This document shows positions 44,498 through 52,676 of a stretch of DNA of 64,000 bases, piece by piece. How positions within the stretch are numbered: position 1 is the first letter of the stretch; each line of letters begins with the position of its first letter. Made by a program: the position numbers and the translations under genes. Source of the stretch: Streptomyces sp. NRRL S-37. GTDB taxonomy: Bacteria > Actinomycetota > Actinomycetes > Streptomycetales > Streptomycetaceae. Location: NCBI RefSeq assembly GCF_000721605.1, contig NZ_JOIZ01000005.1:558001-622000 (forward strand), given 5' to 3'. The notes under the pieces were generated by a model. It ran no database searches, had not been told where the DNA came from, and was given only the letters and a program-made list of their open reading frames with translations.

Positions 44498-45620
44498 GTC
44501 ACTGACCCTCACCAACTTCAAGGCGTTCGCCCGCCAGGAGATCCGGCTGGCCCCGTTCACCCTGCTCACCGGGTTGAACTCGTCGGGCAAGAGCTCGGTG
44601 TTACAGGCACTGGCCCTGCTGCGGCAGTCGTACGAGTCCGGTGACCTCGCCCCCGTGGGCGGCCGCGAGGCGGGGCTGCTGCTCAACGACGAGCTCGTAC
44701 AGCTCGGCACCGGCCAGGACGTGCGGCACGAGGCGTACGACGACGACACCGGCCCCCACATCTCGCTCGCCCTGCGGGGCAACGGCGTGAAGGCGCGGTG
44801 GACCGCCGTCTACGAGCGCGAGGCGGACCACCTCGAACTGGTCCCCGCCGAGCAGGGCGTCCAGCCGGATCCCGCCTCCCTGTTGCCCAGCCTGTTCGGA
44901 CCGGGCTTCCAGTACCTGAAGGCCGACCGGGTGTCCCCGCAGGTCAGTTACCCCCGTTCGCACCACGCGGTGACCACCCGCGGCTTCCTCGGCGCGCACG
45001 GCGAGCACACCGTGAACTACCTGCGCACCCACCAGGACGAGCCGGTGACGGGCAAGGCCCTCCTGCTCCGGGACGCCGCCTCCCCCTCCCTCCTCGCCCA
45101 GACCGAGGCGTGGATGCAGCGGCTGTGTCCCGGGGTGCGGCTGGTGGCGGAGGACATCGACGGCACCGACGCCGTCCGGCTCGGCTACCACTTCGGCAGC
45201 GGCTTCTCCGAGTCCAACCGGTACCGGCCCACCAACGTCGGGTTCGGGCTGACGTACGTACTGCCGGTCGTCGTGGCGTGCCTGTCGGCCCGGCCCGGGA
45301 CCCTGGTCCTGCTGGAGAACCCGGAGGCCCACCTCCATCCGCAGGGGCAGACCTGGATGGCGTACCTGGCGTGCGCGGCGGCCGCGAGCGGGGCGCAGAT
45401 CGTCATGGAGACGCACAGCGACCACGTGCTCAACGGCCTGCGGCTCCAGGTGAAGAACGGCCGGCTGGCCGCCGGCGAGACGGCCGTGCACTACTTCCGC
45501 CGCAAGGGACAGACCACGGAGGTCGTCAGCCCGGTCATCGGAGAGGACGGGACGCTCTCCGAGTGGCCCGAGGGGTTCTTCGACGAGTGGGAGAACTCGC
45601 TGGACCAGTTGCTCGACTGA
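44490..45620 (+). CDS. AAA ATPase with DUF3696 (OLD/SMC-like)
   Basis: 376 residues. Walker A is TGLNSSGKSSVLQALALLRQ, with NVGFGLTYVLPVV as signature-like. Walker B is TLVLLENPEAHLHPQGQTWM, then the D-loop/His switch IVMETHSDHVLNGLRLQVK and the C-terminal DUF3696 segment WPEGFFDEWENSLDQLL. A TTA leucine codon (44601-44603) lies just after Walker A, predicting bldA dependence. It overlaps the DUF262 gene; such ATPases often power or gate a partner nuclease in phage defence. Confidence 0.85.
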   Translation: MLESLTLTNFKAFARQEIRLAPFTLLTGLNSSGKSSVLQALALLRQSYESGDLAPVGGREAGLLLNDELVQLGTGQDVRHEAYDDDTGPHISLALRGNGVKARWTAVYEREADHLELVPAEQGVQPDPASLLPSLFGPGFQYLKADRVSPQVSYPRSHHAVTTRGFLGAHGEHTVNYLRTHQDEPVTGKALLLRDAASPSLLAQTEAWMQRLCPGVRLVAEDIDGTDAVRLGYHFGSGFSESNRYRPTNVGFGLTYVLPVVVACLSARPGTLVLLENPEAHLHPQGQTWMAYLACAAAASGAQIVMETHSDHVLNGLRLQVKNGRLAAGETAVHYFRRKGQTTEVVSPVIGEDGTLSEWPEGFFDEWENSLDQLLD

Positions 45621-45663
45621 TCCACCGGGACAGGTGAAGGGCACGATCGAGAAGGGGTGGGGC

Positions 45664-46596
45664 GTGCCGCTGCTGGTGTTTCTCAACGAACGGTCCTGCG
45701 CGTCGGACCGTGGGCCGGACGAGGTCGCCGCGGGGATGCGGACCTTCGTGGACGTACTGCGGGAGTTACGGCGCTGGCGGGACATCAGCCTGGCCACCCA
45801 GAGCCCGCTCGACCAGGCCGAACTGGCCCGCGGCTACTACTACGCCCAGTGGCGCAACGACACGCGCAACAAGGACCAGCACCGCTACATCCAGGCTATG
45901 CGCAACCGCCGCACGACCTTCCAGGCGGCCCTCCACGCGTCCGCCGCGGCCGACCGCGCCGGTGTCTGGCACCGGCACGAGGGAGTGGACGTGCAGGGGC
46001 TCGGGGCGGCGCGGATGACGGACGGCATGGCCGTCAGCCTGCCGCTCGACCCGGCCTGGGACGCCTGCTGGCTCGACCTCGCGATCGAGGAGCTGTCGGA
46101 GGACCCCGCGACCGGGGACGTCCACGCCGACGAGTACACCGACAGGGTCCGGCACGCGTCGCGGGTGGCGCACCTCGGCGAGCACGAGGCGTGGGGGCGC
46201 CTGGAAGGGCTCGACGCCGTCTCGAGCGGTGCGGAGCTGTGGGCGGGGCGGGAGGACTTCTTCCCCAACCTCCAGTTCCTCCCCCGGGTGCGGGAGGACC
46301 TGGAGAACCTGGACCCGAAGTGGTTCAAGGGGGCCCGCAGGCTCCTGCGGCAGCTTCAGGAGACCGCCGCAGGATGGGACCCCGTCTCCTCCCCCACCGG
46401 GCCGCACTGGGAGGCCTCCAACATCCGGCCGGAGCACGAGAACGCCCGCAGGAACCGCTACTGGGACGACCTGGACGGCGAGAGCCGCTGCTTCGAACTC
46501 CACGGGAACCTGAACCGGAACGCCGGACGCGTCTACTTCCGGCTGGTGCACGAGGAGAAGGCGATCCGCATCGCCCACATCGGCCGACACCTCTGA
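45664..46596 (+). CDS. Third gene of DUF262/ATPase cassette, unknown function
   Basis: 310 residues from GTG 45664, chosen for the AAGGGG ribosome site and the typical opening PLLVFLNERSC; GTG 45634 is an alternative. Visible segments: LRELRRWRDISLATQSPLDQ, GYYYAQWRNDTRNKDQHRYI, and a C-terminal GRVYFRLVHEEKAIRIAHIG. The acidic mid-region (DLAIEELSEDPA) contains no clear nuclease motif. A TTA codon occurs at 45766-45768. Spacing to the ATPase is 43 bases. It is likely the effector or adaptor of the system; the family is not named. Confidence 0.7.
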   Translation: MPLLVFLNERSCASDRGPDEVAAGMRTFVDVLRELRRWRDISLATQSPLDQAELARGYYYAQWRNDTRNKDQHRYIQAMRNRRTTFQAALHASAAADRAGVWHRHEGVDVQGLGAARMTDGMAVSLPLDPAWDACWLDLAIEELSEDPATGDVHADEYTDRVRHASRVAHLGEHEAWGRLEGLDAVSSGAELWAGREDFFPNLQFLPRVREDLENLDPKWFKGARRLLRQLQETAAGWDPVSSPTGPHWEASNIRPEHENARRNRYWDDLDGESRCFELHGNLNRNAGRVYFRLVHEEKAIRIAHIGRHL

Positions 46597-46690
46597 CACC
46601 CCGCCCGCGACCGCCGACGGCACACACCGGTACACGGGTCACGTCCGTCCCGGGGAACCACCGAACCCGCGTCGGCGACGCATCGACGGC

Positions 46691-46800
46691 ACACCTGTCT
46701 CATCGCCCTCGCGCCGTCGGTCACCACGGCGGACGCCCCCTCAGCACACGGTACGGACGCATGGTCCTACCGTCACCGCGGGGCCGGGAGGACCGCCGCC
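46691..46800 (+). pseudogene. Decayed copy of the CorA-like gene's 3' end
   Basis: About 110 bases align with 38091-38200 (e.g. CATCGCCCTCGC, CGGTACGG.CGCATGGTCCT, GGGGCCGGGA) with substitutions and frame-breaking indels. It is a scar of another cassette carrying that membrane gene. Confidence 0.65.
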
Positions 46801-46810
46801 TACGTCCCGC

Positions 46811-47224
46811 AGTCGGCGAGTAGTGGGCGCTCGGTCGCTGAAGCAGCACTGGTGGGGCGTCCGCAGCACACCGCGCCCATCACTTTGAGTGATGAGATCG
46901 TTACTCTATTTCTCCATACTATGGCTCACTTGAGTATGTTCAACACGAGCAAGCCCGAGGTCGGCCTCCTCGGGGCGGAGCGGTCGCCGGCGCGCGAGAT
47001 CGGGTTCGTCGGCTCGGTCAAGTGGTGCGGGCAGGGCTCCTTCGACACCCCGGACAGGGCGTGCACCAGCACAGGTTGGGACCACCGCACCTGGGCGAGG
47101 ACCGGGCCGAACACCAGCACCCGGTGCGGGAGCGTGCGCAGCCCCTCGTGAAAAGCCACCGCCTACGCCTTGCGGTCGACGAATGCGATGAGCATGCCGG
47201 TGCCGTAGGCCGGTACCCGTGCGC
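46811..47224. other. Intergenic region, no convincing gene
   Basis: A minus-strand frame at 46926-47159 (MAFHEGLRTLPHRVLVFGPV) has codon bias but no family match I know. It may be a fragment. The A/T-rich stretch near 46885-46930 is unusual for this genome. Confidence 0.35.
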
Positions 47225-47554
47225 TCACACGGTATGCCCTGGACGGCCACCGTGCCCGTCCAGACCGTGTGCGAGTTCCAAGGCCTCCTCCACCTCGCGG
47301 CGTTCCTGTTCCGTCAGTTCCGTGGCCGCTTCTGCGGCGGGTTCAGCGGGCAGCCCGTCCGCCGCCCGCTCCGCCCAGGCGATGAGCGCATCCGCCCCGG
47401 CGAACTGTTCCTCCACAGCGTCGCTCTCGGCCATCTGGCGTGTCGCGGCATGCACCAGGTAGCCCGAGACGTCCATGCCTGCCCTTTCCGCATGCTGCTT
47501 GATGCGTTCGGCCTGGTCCCGCTCCAGGCTGATACTGATCCGCGTCTTCGCCAT
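47225..47554 (-). CDS. Ribbon-helix-helix (CopG/Arc-like) protein
   Basis: 109 residues; the start is set at ATG 47552-47554 because AKTRISISLERDQAERIKQH begins the RHH strand and helix directly. DVSGYLVHAATRQMAESDAV is the second helix. The tail is acidic (ELTEQERREVEEALEL). Such proteins are antitoxins or repressors; no toxin gene is adjacent on this strand, so it is orphan. It is divergent from the VapBC pair. Confidence 0.8.
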   Translation of the reverse strand: MAKTRISISLERDQAERIKQHAERAGMDVSGYLVHAATRQMAESDAVEEQFAGADALIAWAERAADGLPAEPAAEAATELTEQERREVEEALELAHGLDGHGGRPGHTV

Positions 47555-47681
47555 GAAGGCACCGTATTGCGCGCATGGCGGCGGTGCGAGTGCGAGCGGA
47601 CATGGGCGGCCTCGTCCCTCTCCCTGGCTTCGCGCGCCGACTCGCCTCAGCCCTCTTGATCCGCTTACCGGCACATTCCTC

Positions 47682-47700
47682 GTGTACTACGGTGTACTAC
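47682..47700 (+). promoter_or_regulatory. Direct-repeat operator at the antitoxin start
   Basis: GTGTACTAC occurs twice (47682-47690, 47692-47700), ending at the ATG. This suggests autoregulation by the Phd/YefM-type antitoxin and a very short or absent leader. Confidence 0.55.
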
Positions 47701-47961
47701 ATGGAGACGACCGCCCGCGAGTTCAATCAGAACGCCTCAAGGATCCTCGCCGCCGCAGAGCGCGGCGAGCGCATCACGGTGACCAAGAACGGACGGCCGG
47801 TCGCCATACTCGCTCCGGTGAGCGATGAGGAAGCCGTCCCCGTCTCGCCTTATCCGACCGACCCTATGGGCGAGGACGACGAGGCTCCGGTATTCCACAG
47901 CGGGTCGCCCGCGGATTGGTCAGCGGGGCGCGGCACGTACCTGGAGGGGTTCGGAGCGTGA
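47701..47961 (+). CDS. Phd/YefM-family antitoxin
   Basis: 86 residues. The Phd fold is METTAREFNQNASRILAAAE, GERITVTKNGRPVAILAPVS. The C-terminal toxin-binding tail is acidic and aromatic. It overlaps the PIN toxin by four bases (GTGA), the classic coupled order antitoxin then toxin. Confidence 0.9.
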   Translation: METTAREFNQNASRILAAAERGERITVTKNGRPVAILAPVSDEEAVPVSPYPTDPMGEDDEAPVFHSGSPADWSAGRGTYLEGFGA

Positions 47962-48386
47962 CCGTACTGATCGCCGACACGTCGGGGCTGTTCGCCTATT
48001 ACGACGGGACCGACCCGGAGCACAAGGATTGCCGAGCGGCGGTGGCATCCGCTGCCCACCTGGTGGTGACACCCCTGGTGCTGGCCGAACTCGACTATCT
48101 ACTGACCACGAGAATCGGTCCCGCCGCCGCACACGGCGCACTCGCCCACATCCGCGACCGCGTCGCCGTACGGCGGTACGCGGTGCCCGAGATCGAACCG
48201 CATCTGTCGACCGCGCTGGTCACGATGCGACGCTACCCGCAGATCGGCCTCACGGACACCATGAACGTCGTCATGGCGTCCGAGTACCGAACGGATGCCG
48301 TGCTGACCCTGGACCGTCGCCACTTCCGGACCGTGCGCCCCCTCACCGGCCACGCCGCTTTCCGCCTCTGGCCCGACGATCAGTGA
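47958..48386 (+). CDS. PIN-domain ribonuclease toxin (VapC family)
   Basis: 142 residues from GTG 47958. PIN acidic residues: LIADTSGLFAYYDG (D1), PLVLAELDYLL (E), GLTDTMNVVMASEY (D) and AVLTLDRRHFRTV (D). It cleaves RNA, often initiator tRNA or rRNA, when unchecked. It is paired with the Phd/YefM-type antitoxin upstream, forming a hybrid VapBC-like module. Confidence 0.9.
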   Translation: MTVLIADTSGLFAYYDGTDPEHKDCRAAVASAAHLVVTPLVLAELDYLLTTRIGPAAAHGALAHIRDRVAVRRYAVPEIEPHLSTALVTMRRYPQIGLTDTMNVVMASEYRTDAVLTLDRRHFRTVRPLTGHAAFRLWPDDQ

Positions 48387-48596
48387 CCTGTGCACGACGG
48401 CGTGAGGCGAGGGCCGGGTCGTGGTGCTCCGGGCCTCGCGCTCATAGGCGTCTCCTGTCGTGGACGGCGTCCGTAAGGAACGGTTTTCGGCCAATGCCCG
48501 CGTAGCCGGCCGGTCGGTGTCAGGGGCACCCTGTTGTGGTTGACGGTTGATCAATAACCTTGCGTGGTACATGAAATGACGAGCGCAGGGAGCTCC

Positions 48597-49823
48597 ATGT
48601 CCACCGCCCAGCAGGTGCCCGACATCCTCTCGCCCGAGTTCGCGGCCGACCCCTATCCCGCCTACCGGGTGATGCGGGAGACCGCGCCCCTCATCTGGCA
48701 CGAGGCCACGAAGAGCTACATCGTCTCCCGCTACGAGGACGTCGAGCGCGTCTTCAAGGACAAGGCCGGCGAGTTCACCACCGACAACTACGCCTGGCAG
48801 CTCGAGCCCGTGCACGGCAAGACGATCCTCCAGCTCAGCGGGCGGGAGCACGCCGTGCGGCGGGCCCTGGTCGCGCCCGCCTTCCGCGGCAGCGAACTGG
48901 AGCAGAGGTTCATGCCGGTCATCGAGCGCAACTCGCGCGAGCTGATCGACGGCTTCCGGCACACCGGCTCCGCCGACCTGGTCGCCGACTACGCCACCCG
49001 CTTCCCGGTCAACGTCATCGCCGACATGCTGGGCCTGGACAAGGCCGACCACGCGCGCTTCCACCGCTGGTACACGGCCGTCATCGCCTTCCTCGGGAAC
49101 CTGTCGGGCGATGCCGAGGTGGCGGCGGCCGGTGAGCGGACCCGGGTGGAGTTCGCCGAGTACATGCTGCCGATCATCCGGGAGCGCCGGGAGAATCCGG
49201 GCGACGACCTGCTGTCCGTGCTGTGTGCCGCCGAGGTCGACGGGGTGCGGATGAGCGACGAGGACGTCAAGGCGTTCTGCAGCCTGCTGCTCGCCGCGGG
49301 CGGCGAGACCACCGACAAGGCCATCGCCGGCATCTTCGCGAACCTGCTGCTCCACCCCGACCAGCTCGCCGCCGTCCGCGCGGACCGCTCGCTGATCCCG
49401 CGGGCCTTCGCCGAGACCCTGCGGTTCACCCCGCCCGTCCACATGATCATGCGGCAGTCGGCGACGGAGGTGGAGCTCAGCGGCGGCACCGTGCCCGCGG
49501 GCGCCACCGTCACCTGCCTGATCGGCGCCGCCAACCGCGACGAGAGGCGTTACGCCGACCCCGACCGCTTCGACCTCTTCCGTGACGACCTGACCACCAC
49601 GACGGCCTTCTCCGCCGCCGCCGACCACCTCGCGTTCGCGCTCGGCCGGCACTTCTGCGTCGGCGCGCTGCTGGCCAAGGCGGAGGTGGAGACCGGCATC
49701 GACCAGCTCCTCGACGCCATGCCGGACGTGCGTCTCGCCGACGGGTTCGAGCCGGCCGAGCAGGGCGTGTTCACGCGCGGGCCGCAGAGCCTGCCGGTGC
49801 GGTTCACCCCCGTGGGCGGCTGA
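48597..49823 (+). CDS. Cytochrome P450
   Basis: 408 residues from ATG 48597 (AGGGAG five bases upstream; earlier in-frame starts at 48564 and 48576 are weaker). The I-helix is LLLAAGGETTDKAIAG, the K-helix ExxR is ETLRF, and the haem loop is FALGRHFCVGALLA with the axial Cys. It is a soluble class I type needing ferredoxin partners, which are not encoded here. It is convergent with the conservon P450, sharing a terminator. Confidence 0.92.
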   Translation: MSTAQQVPDILSPEFAADPYPAYRVMRETAPLIWHEATKSYIVSRYEDVERVFKDKAGEFTTDNYAWQLEPVHGKTILQLSGREHAVRRALVAPAFRGSELEQRFMPVIERNSRELIDGFRHTGSADLVADYATRFPVNVIADMLGLDKADHARFHRWYTAVIAFLGNLSGDAEVAAAGERTRVEFAEYMLPIIRERRENPGDDLLSVLCAAEVDGVRMSDEDVKAFCSLLLAAGGETTDKAIAGIFANLLLHPDQLAAVRADRSLIPRAFAETLRFTPPVHMIMRQSATEVELSGGTVPAGATVTCLIGAANRDERRYADPDRFDLFRDDLTTTTAFSAAADHLAFALGRHFCVGALLAKAEVETGIDQLLDAMPDVRLADGFEPAEQGVFTRGPQSLPVRFTPVGG

Positions 49824-49843
49824 CCCGTACGGCCGGCGTACGC

Positions 49844-49881
49844 CGGTTTCCCGGGCTCACGGCCGTGGGCCCGGGAAACCG
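49844..49881. terminator. Bidirectional terminator between two P450 genes
   Basis: A 13-bp stem (49844-49856 with 49869-49881) has a loop that can form a further short stem. It ends three bases before the next gene's stop codon. Confidence 0.8.
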
Positions 49882-49883
49882 CG

Positions 49884-51164
49884 CTACCGCACCACCGGCG
49901 TGAACCGCACCGGAAGCTCCGACAGCCCCCGCATCCAGATCGACGGCCGCCAGGTGAGTTCCCCGGGGTCCACCGCCAGGACCAGGTCGGGCAGCCGCTC
50001 CAGCAGTGTCTCGACCGCCGTGCGCGCCATGACGTCCGCGAGCAGCGGGGCCGGGTACGGGCAGCGGTGCTCGCCATTGCTGAACGACAGGTGCGCGGCG
50101 TTCTCCGCGCCCACGTGCCCCTCCGGCCAGATCTGCGGGTCGGTGTTGGCCGCGGCCAGCCCCAGCACCAGGCAGTCGCCGGCCCGGATCTGCCGGCCGC
50201 CGAGCTGGACGTCCCGTACCGCCCACCGCCCGATGAAGTTCTGCGTGGGCGTGTCCAGCCACAGCACCTCGTTGAGCGCCTCGCCCACGCTGAGCCGGCC
50301 GCCCGACACGTTCACGGCGAACCGTTCGTCCGTCAGCAGCAGCCGCAGCGTGTTGCAGATCCAGTTGGCCGTGGGCTGCTGCGCCGCCGCGATCACGGAG
50401 ATCAGGTCCTGGACGACCTCCTCGTCCGTCAGACCGGCCGGGTGGGTCAGCATGCGCGAGGTGATGTCCGGGCCGGGGGCGGCCCGCTTCTCCTCCACCA
50501 GCCGCCGCAGCCGCTCGCCGACCCTCCCGTACGCCGCCACCGGGTCGTCGCCCTCCCCGGCGTCCAGGGAGATCCGCAGGTCGTCGACGAGCCGGCTGGT
50601 GTCCTCGCCCGAGGTGGGCATCCCGCACAACTGCACCACGGTGCGCATCGGCAGGGCGTGCGCGTAGTCGGCCATCAGCTCCGCGTGGCCGCTGCCGGCG
50701 AACCGGGCGATGAGGTCGTCGGCGATCAGCAGGCAGTCGTGGGACAGCTCGAACTGGTCGACCCCCTCCAGTGCCTCGGTGATCACCCCGGCCCGCCGCC
50801 GGTGCTCCTCGCCCTCGGTGAACAGCACCGACGGCTGGTAGCCGACGAAGGGCAGCAGCGGCCAGTCCGGCGGGATGTTCTCCCACTGGTTCCAGCGCCG
50901 CGAGTCCCGCGCGAACAGCTCGTCGTGGCCGGTCACGTACGTGAGCTCGGAGTAGCCCAGCACCAGCCAGGCCGGGATGCCGCCGTCGAGCAGCACGGGC
51001 GCGACGGGGCCGTGCTCCCGGCGCAGCGCGCGGTAGAGCTGCGACGGCGTCTGCTGGTACTCGAGCCCCGTCAGGGGCACCGCGCCGGCGTGAGCGGGGC
51101 ACCCCGGAGGCGCCGGGGACGCCGGGGGCGCCGGGTGCGCGTGGGGGCCGCCTGGCTCGGTCAC
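49884..51164 (-). CDS. Conservon-associated cytochrome P450, CYP157-like
   Basis: 426 residues from GTG 51162-51164, overlapping cvnD's stop (GTGA). The haem loop is FSNGEHRCPYPAP. The K-helix reads NEVLWLDTP, so the Arg of the ExxR motif is replaced by Trp. The I-helix AAAQQPTANW lacks the usual A/G-G-x-D/E-T. Loss of ExxR is the published hallmark of the Streptomyces CYP157 family, which also sits in conservons. Catalysis or a structural role is open. Confidence 0.9.
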   Translation of the reverse strand: MTEPGGPHAHPAPPASPAPPGCPAHAGAVPLTGLEYQQTPSQLYRALRREHGPVAPVLLDGGIPAWLVLGYSELTYVTGHDELFARDSRRWNQWENIPPDWPLLPFVGYQPSVLFTEGEEHRRRAGVITEALEGVDQFELSHDCLLIADDLIARFAGSGHAELMADYAHALPMRTVVQLCGMPTSGEDTSRLVDDLRISLDAGEGDDPVAAYGRVGERLRRLVEEKRAAPGPDITSRMLTHPAGLTDEEVVQDLISVIAAAQQPTANWICNTLRLLLTDERFAVNVSGGRLSVGEALNEVLWLDTPTQNFIGRWAVRDVQLGGRQIRAGDCLVLGLAAANTDPQIWPEGHVGAENAAHLSFSNGEHRCPYPAPLLADVMARTAVETLLERLPDLVLAVDPGELTWRPSIWMRGLSELPVRFTPVVR

Positions 51165-51778
51165 AGTGTCGCCTCCTCGGCGAGGGCCATGTCGTGGAGG
51201 TGGTTCACCAGGGTGATCAGCACGTCCTTGCCGGACTGCCGGACCCGTGCGTCGCAGTCGACCATCGGCACGTGGGCGGGCAGGGCGAGCGCCTGGCGGA
51301 TCTCGTCCAGGGAGTAGCGGTCGGCGTCGCCGTCGAACCGGTTCACGGCCACCACGAAGGGCGTGCGGTGGTGCTCCAGCCGGTCGATCGCGTACCAGGA
51401 GTCGTCCATCCGGCGCGTGTCCACGAGGACCACGGCGCCCAGCGTCCCCGAGAACAGCCGGTCCCACAGGAACCAGAAGCGCTCCTGGCCGGGCGCCCCG
51501 AACAGGTACAGCACCATGCGGTCGTTGAGGCTGATCCGCCCGAAGTCGAACGCGACCGTCGTGGTGGTCTTCGACGTCACCGCGCCGGTCTCGTCGACGC
51601 CCACGCCGGCCTGGGTCATCACCTCCTCGGTGTTGAGCGGCCGGATCTCGCTCACGGAGCGGACCAGGGTCGTCTTGCCGACGCCGAACCCGCCCACGAC
51701 GACGATCTTCAGACCGGTCTCCGCGGCGTCGTTCAGCGGTGTGCGGTGGGAGGGCGGCTCAGAGGTTGCGGAGCCCAT
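51161..51778 (-). CDS. cvnD: Conservon small GTPase CvnD
   Basis: 205 residues. The P-loop is VVVGGFGVGKTTLVRSVSEI, with switch region TTTTVAFDFGRISL, G3-like LFGAPGQERFWFLW and G4-like AVNRFDGDADRY. It is a Ras/MglA-like GTPase of the conservon membrane complex. ATG 51776-51778 has AGAGGTG upstream and overlaps cvnC by 20 bases. Confidence 0.92.
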   Translation of the reverse strand: MGSATSEPPSHRTPLNDAAETGLKIVVVGGFGVGKTTLVRSVSEIRPLNTEEVMTQAGVGVDETGAVTSKTTTTVAFDFGRISLNDRMVLYLFGAPGQERFWFLWDRLFSGTLGAVVLVDTRRMDDSWYAIDRLEHHRTPFVVAVNRFDGDADRYSLDEIRQALALPAHVPMVDCDARVRQSGKDVLITLVNHLHDMALAEEATL

Positions 51779-52115
51779 GGAGCACCTCTTGGAGTAGGGC
51801 GGAATCAGGCAGGGAGGCGACGGACGGCGCCGCGCGCGGATGACGGGCGGTGATGCGGCCGGTGTCCAGCAGGTCGCCGAGCAGGATCCGCACCACCATG
51901 ACCGGCAGCCCGAGCTCCGCGGCGATCTCGACGACGGCGACGGGGTGCCGGCACAGCTCCAGGATCCGGGCGTGCTCCGACTGCATCCCCGGCACCGGCC
52001 CGCTCTCGCTGACGATGAGGGTGACCAGGTCGAAGGACTCGTCGGCGCGGCTGCGCCCGCCGGTGACGGTGTAGAGCCGGTCCGGGTCACCCGTGTCGAC
52101 GGGTTTACGCGTCAC
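51759..52115 (-). CDS. cvnC: Conservon DUF742 protein CvnC
   Basis: 118 residues of the DUF742 family: RLYTVTGGRSRADESFDLVT, ILELCRHPVAVVEIAAELGL, VVRILLGDLLDTGRI (a winged-helix-like fold). It starts at GTG in a GTGA overlap with cvnB. It is the third component of the heteromeric conservon complex. Confidence 0.92.
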   Translation of the reverse strand: MTRKPVDTGDPDRLYTVTGGRSRADESFDLVTLIVSESGPVPGMQSEHARILELCRHPVAVVEIAAELGLPVMVVRILLGDLLDTGRITARHPRAAPSVASLPDSALLQEVLHGLRNL

Positions 52116-52573
52116 GACGTGCCGCTCCCCCCGGACTGGTGCCGCGGCTCGGCCCGCAGGTGCTCGCCGAGCTGCTCGACCAGCTCCGTCATCTGGTGGC
52201 CGATCACTCCGGGATCGGCGTCCTCCCGGGCGACGACGGCGAGGTGTGCGCCCTCGCCGGCCTCCACGATGAACAGCAGGCCGCCGTGGAACTCGGTCAT
52301 CGACTGCCGGACGCCGCCGGTGCCGTCGCCGAACTCCATGGAGGCCCCCTGGGCGAGGGCCTGGATGCCGGAGCAGATCGCCGACAGCTGGTCGGCCCGG
52401 TCGAGCGTCAGGTGCTCGCTCCAGCAGAGCTTCAGGCCGTCCCGGGACAGGACCAGGGCGTGACGTGCGCCGGGGGTCTGTTCCAAGAGGTTCTGCAGGA
52501 GCCAGGTGAGGCTGTTGTCGGTGGTCTGCATGGTGGGTGATGGGACGGTGGTGTCGTCCGGCTGACCGGCCAC
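52112..52573 (-). CDS. cvnB: Conservon roadblock/LC7 protein CvnB
   Basis: 153 residues: LTWLLQNLLEQTPGARHALV, DRADQLSAICSGIQALAQGA, GGLLFIVEAGEGAHLAVVAR match the roadblock/LC7 fold (a MglB-like regulator of the GTPase). The ribosome site GGAGGAA precedes the GTG start. The acidic N- and C-terminal tails are disordered. Confidence 0.92.
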   Translation of the reverse strand: MAGQPDDTTVPSPTMQTTDNSLTWLLQNLLEQTPGARHALVLSRDGLKLCWSEHLTLDRADQLSAICSGIQALAQGASMEFGDGTGGVRQSMTEFHGGLLFIVEAGEGAHLAVVAREDADPGVIGHQMTELVEQLGEHLRAEPRHQSGGSGTS

Positions 52574-52676
52574 CGGCCCGTTCCTCCTATCTCACGAGCT
52601 CGAGCGGGAAGGGGCGCCGTCGCCCCGGACGCCGTACGGGAGGAGGCGACTCGCCCCCGTACGGGAAGGGGTGGGA

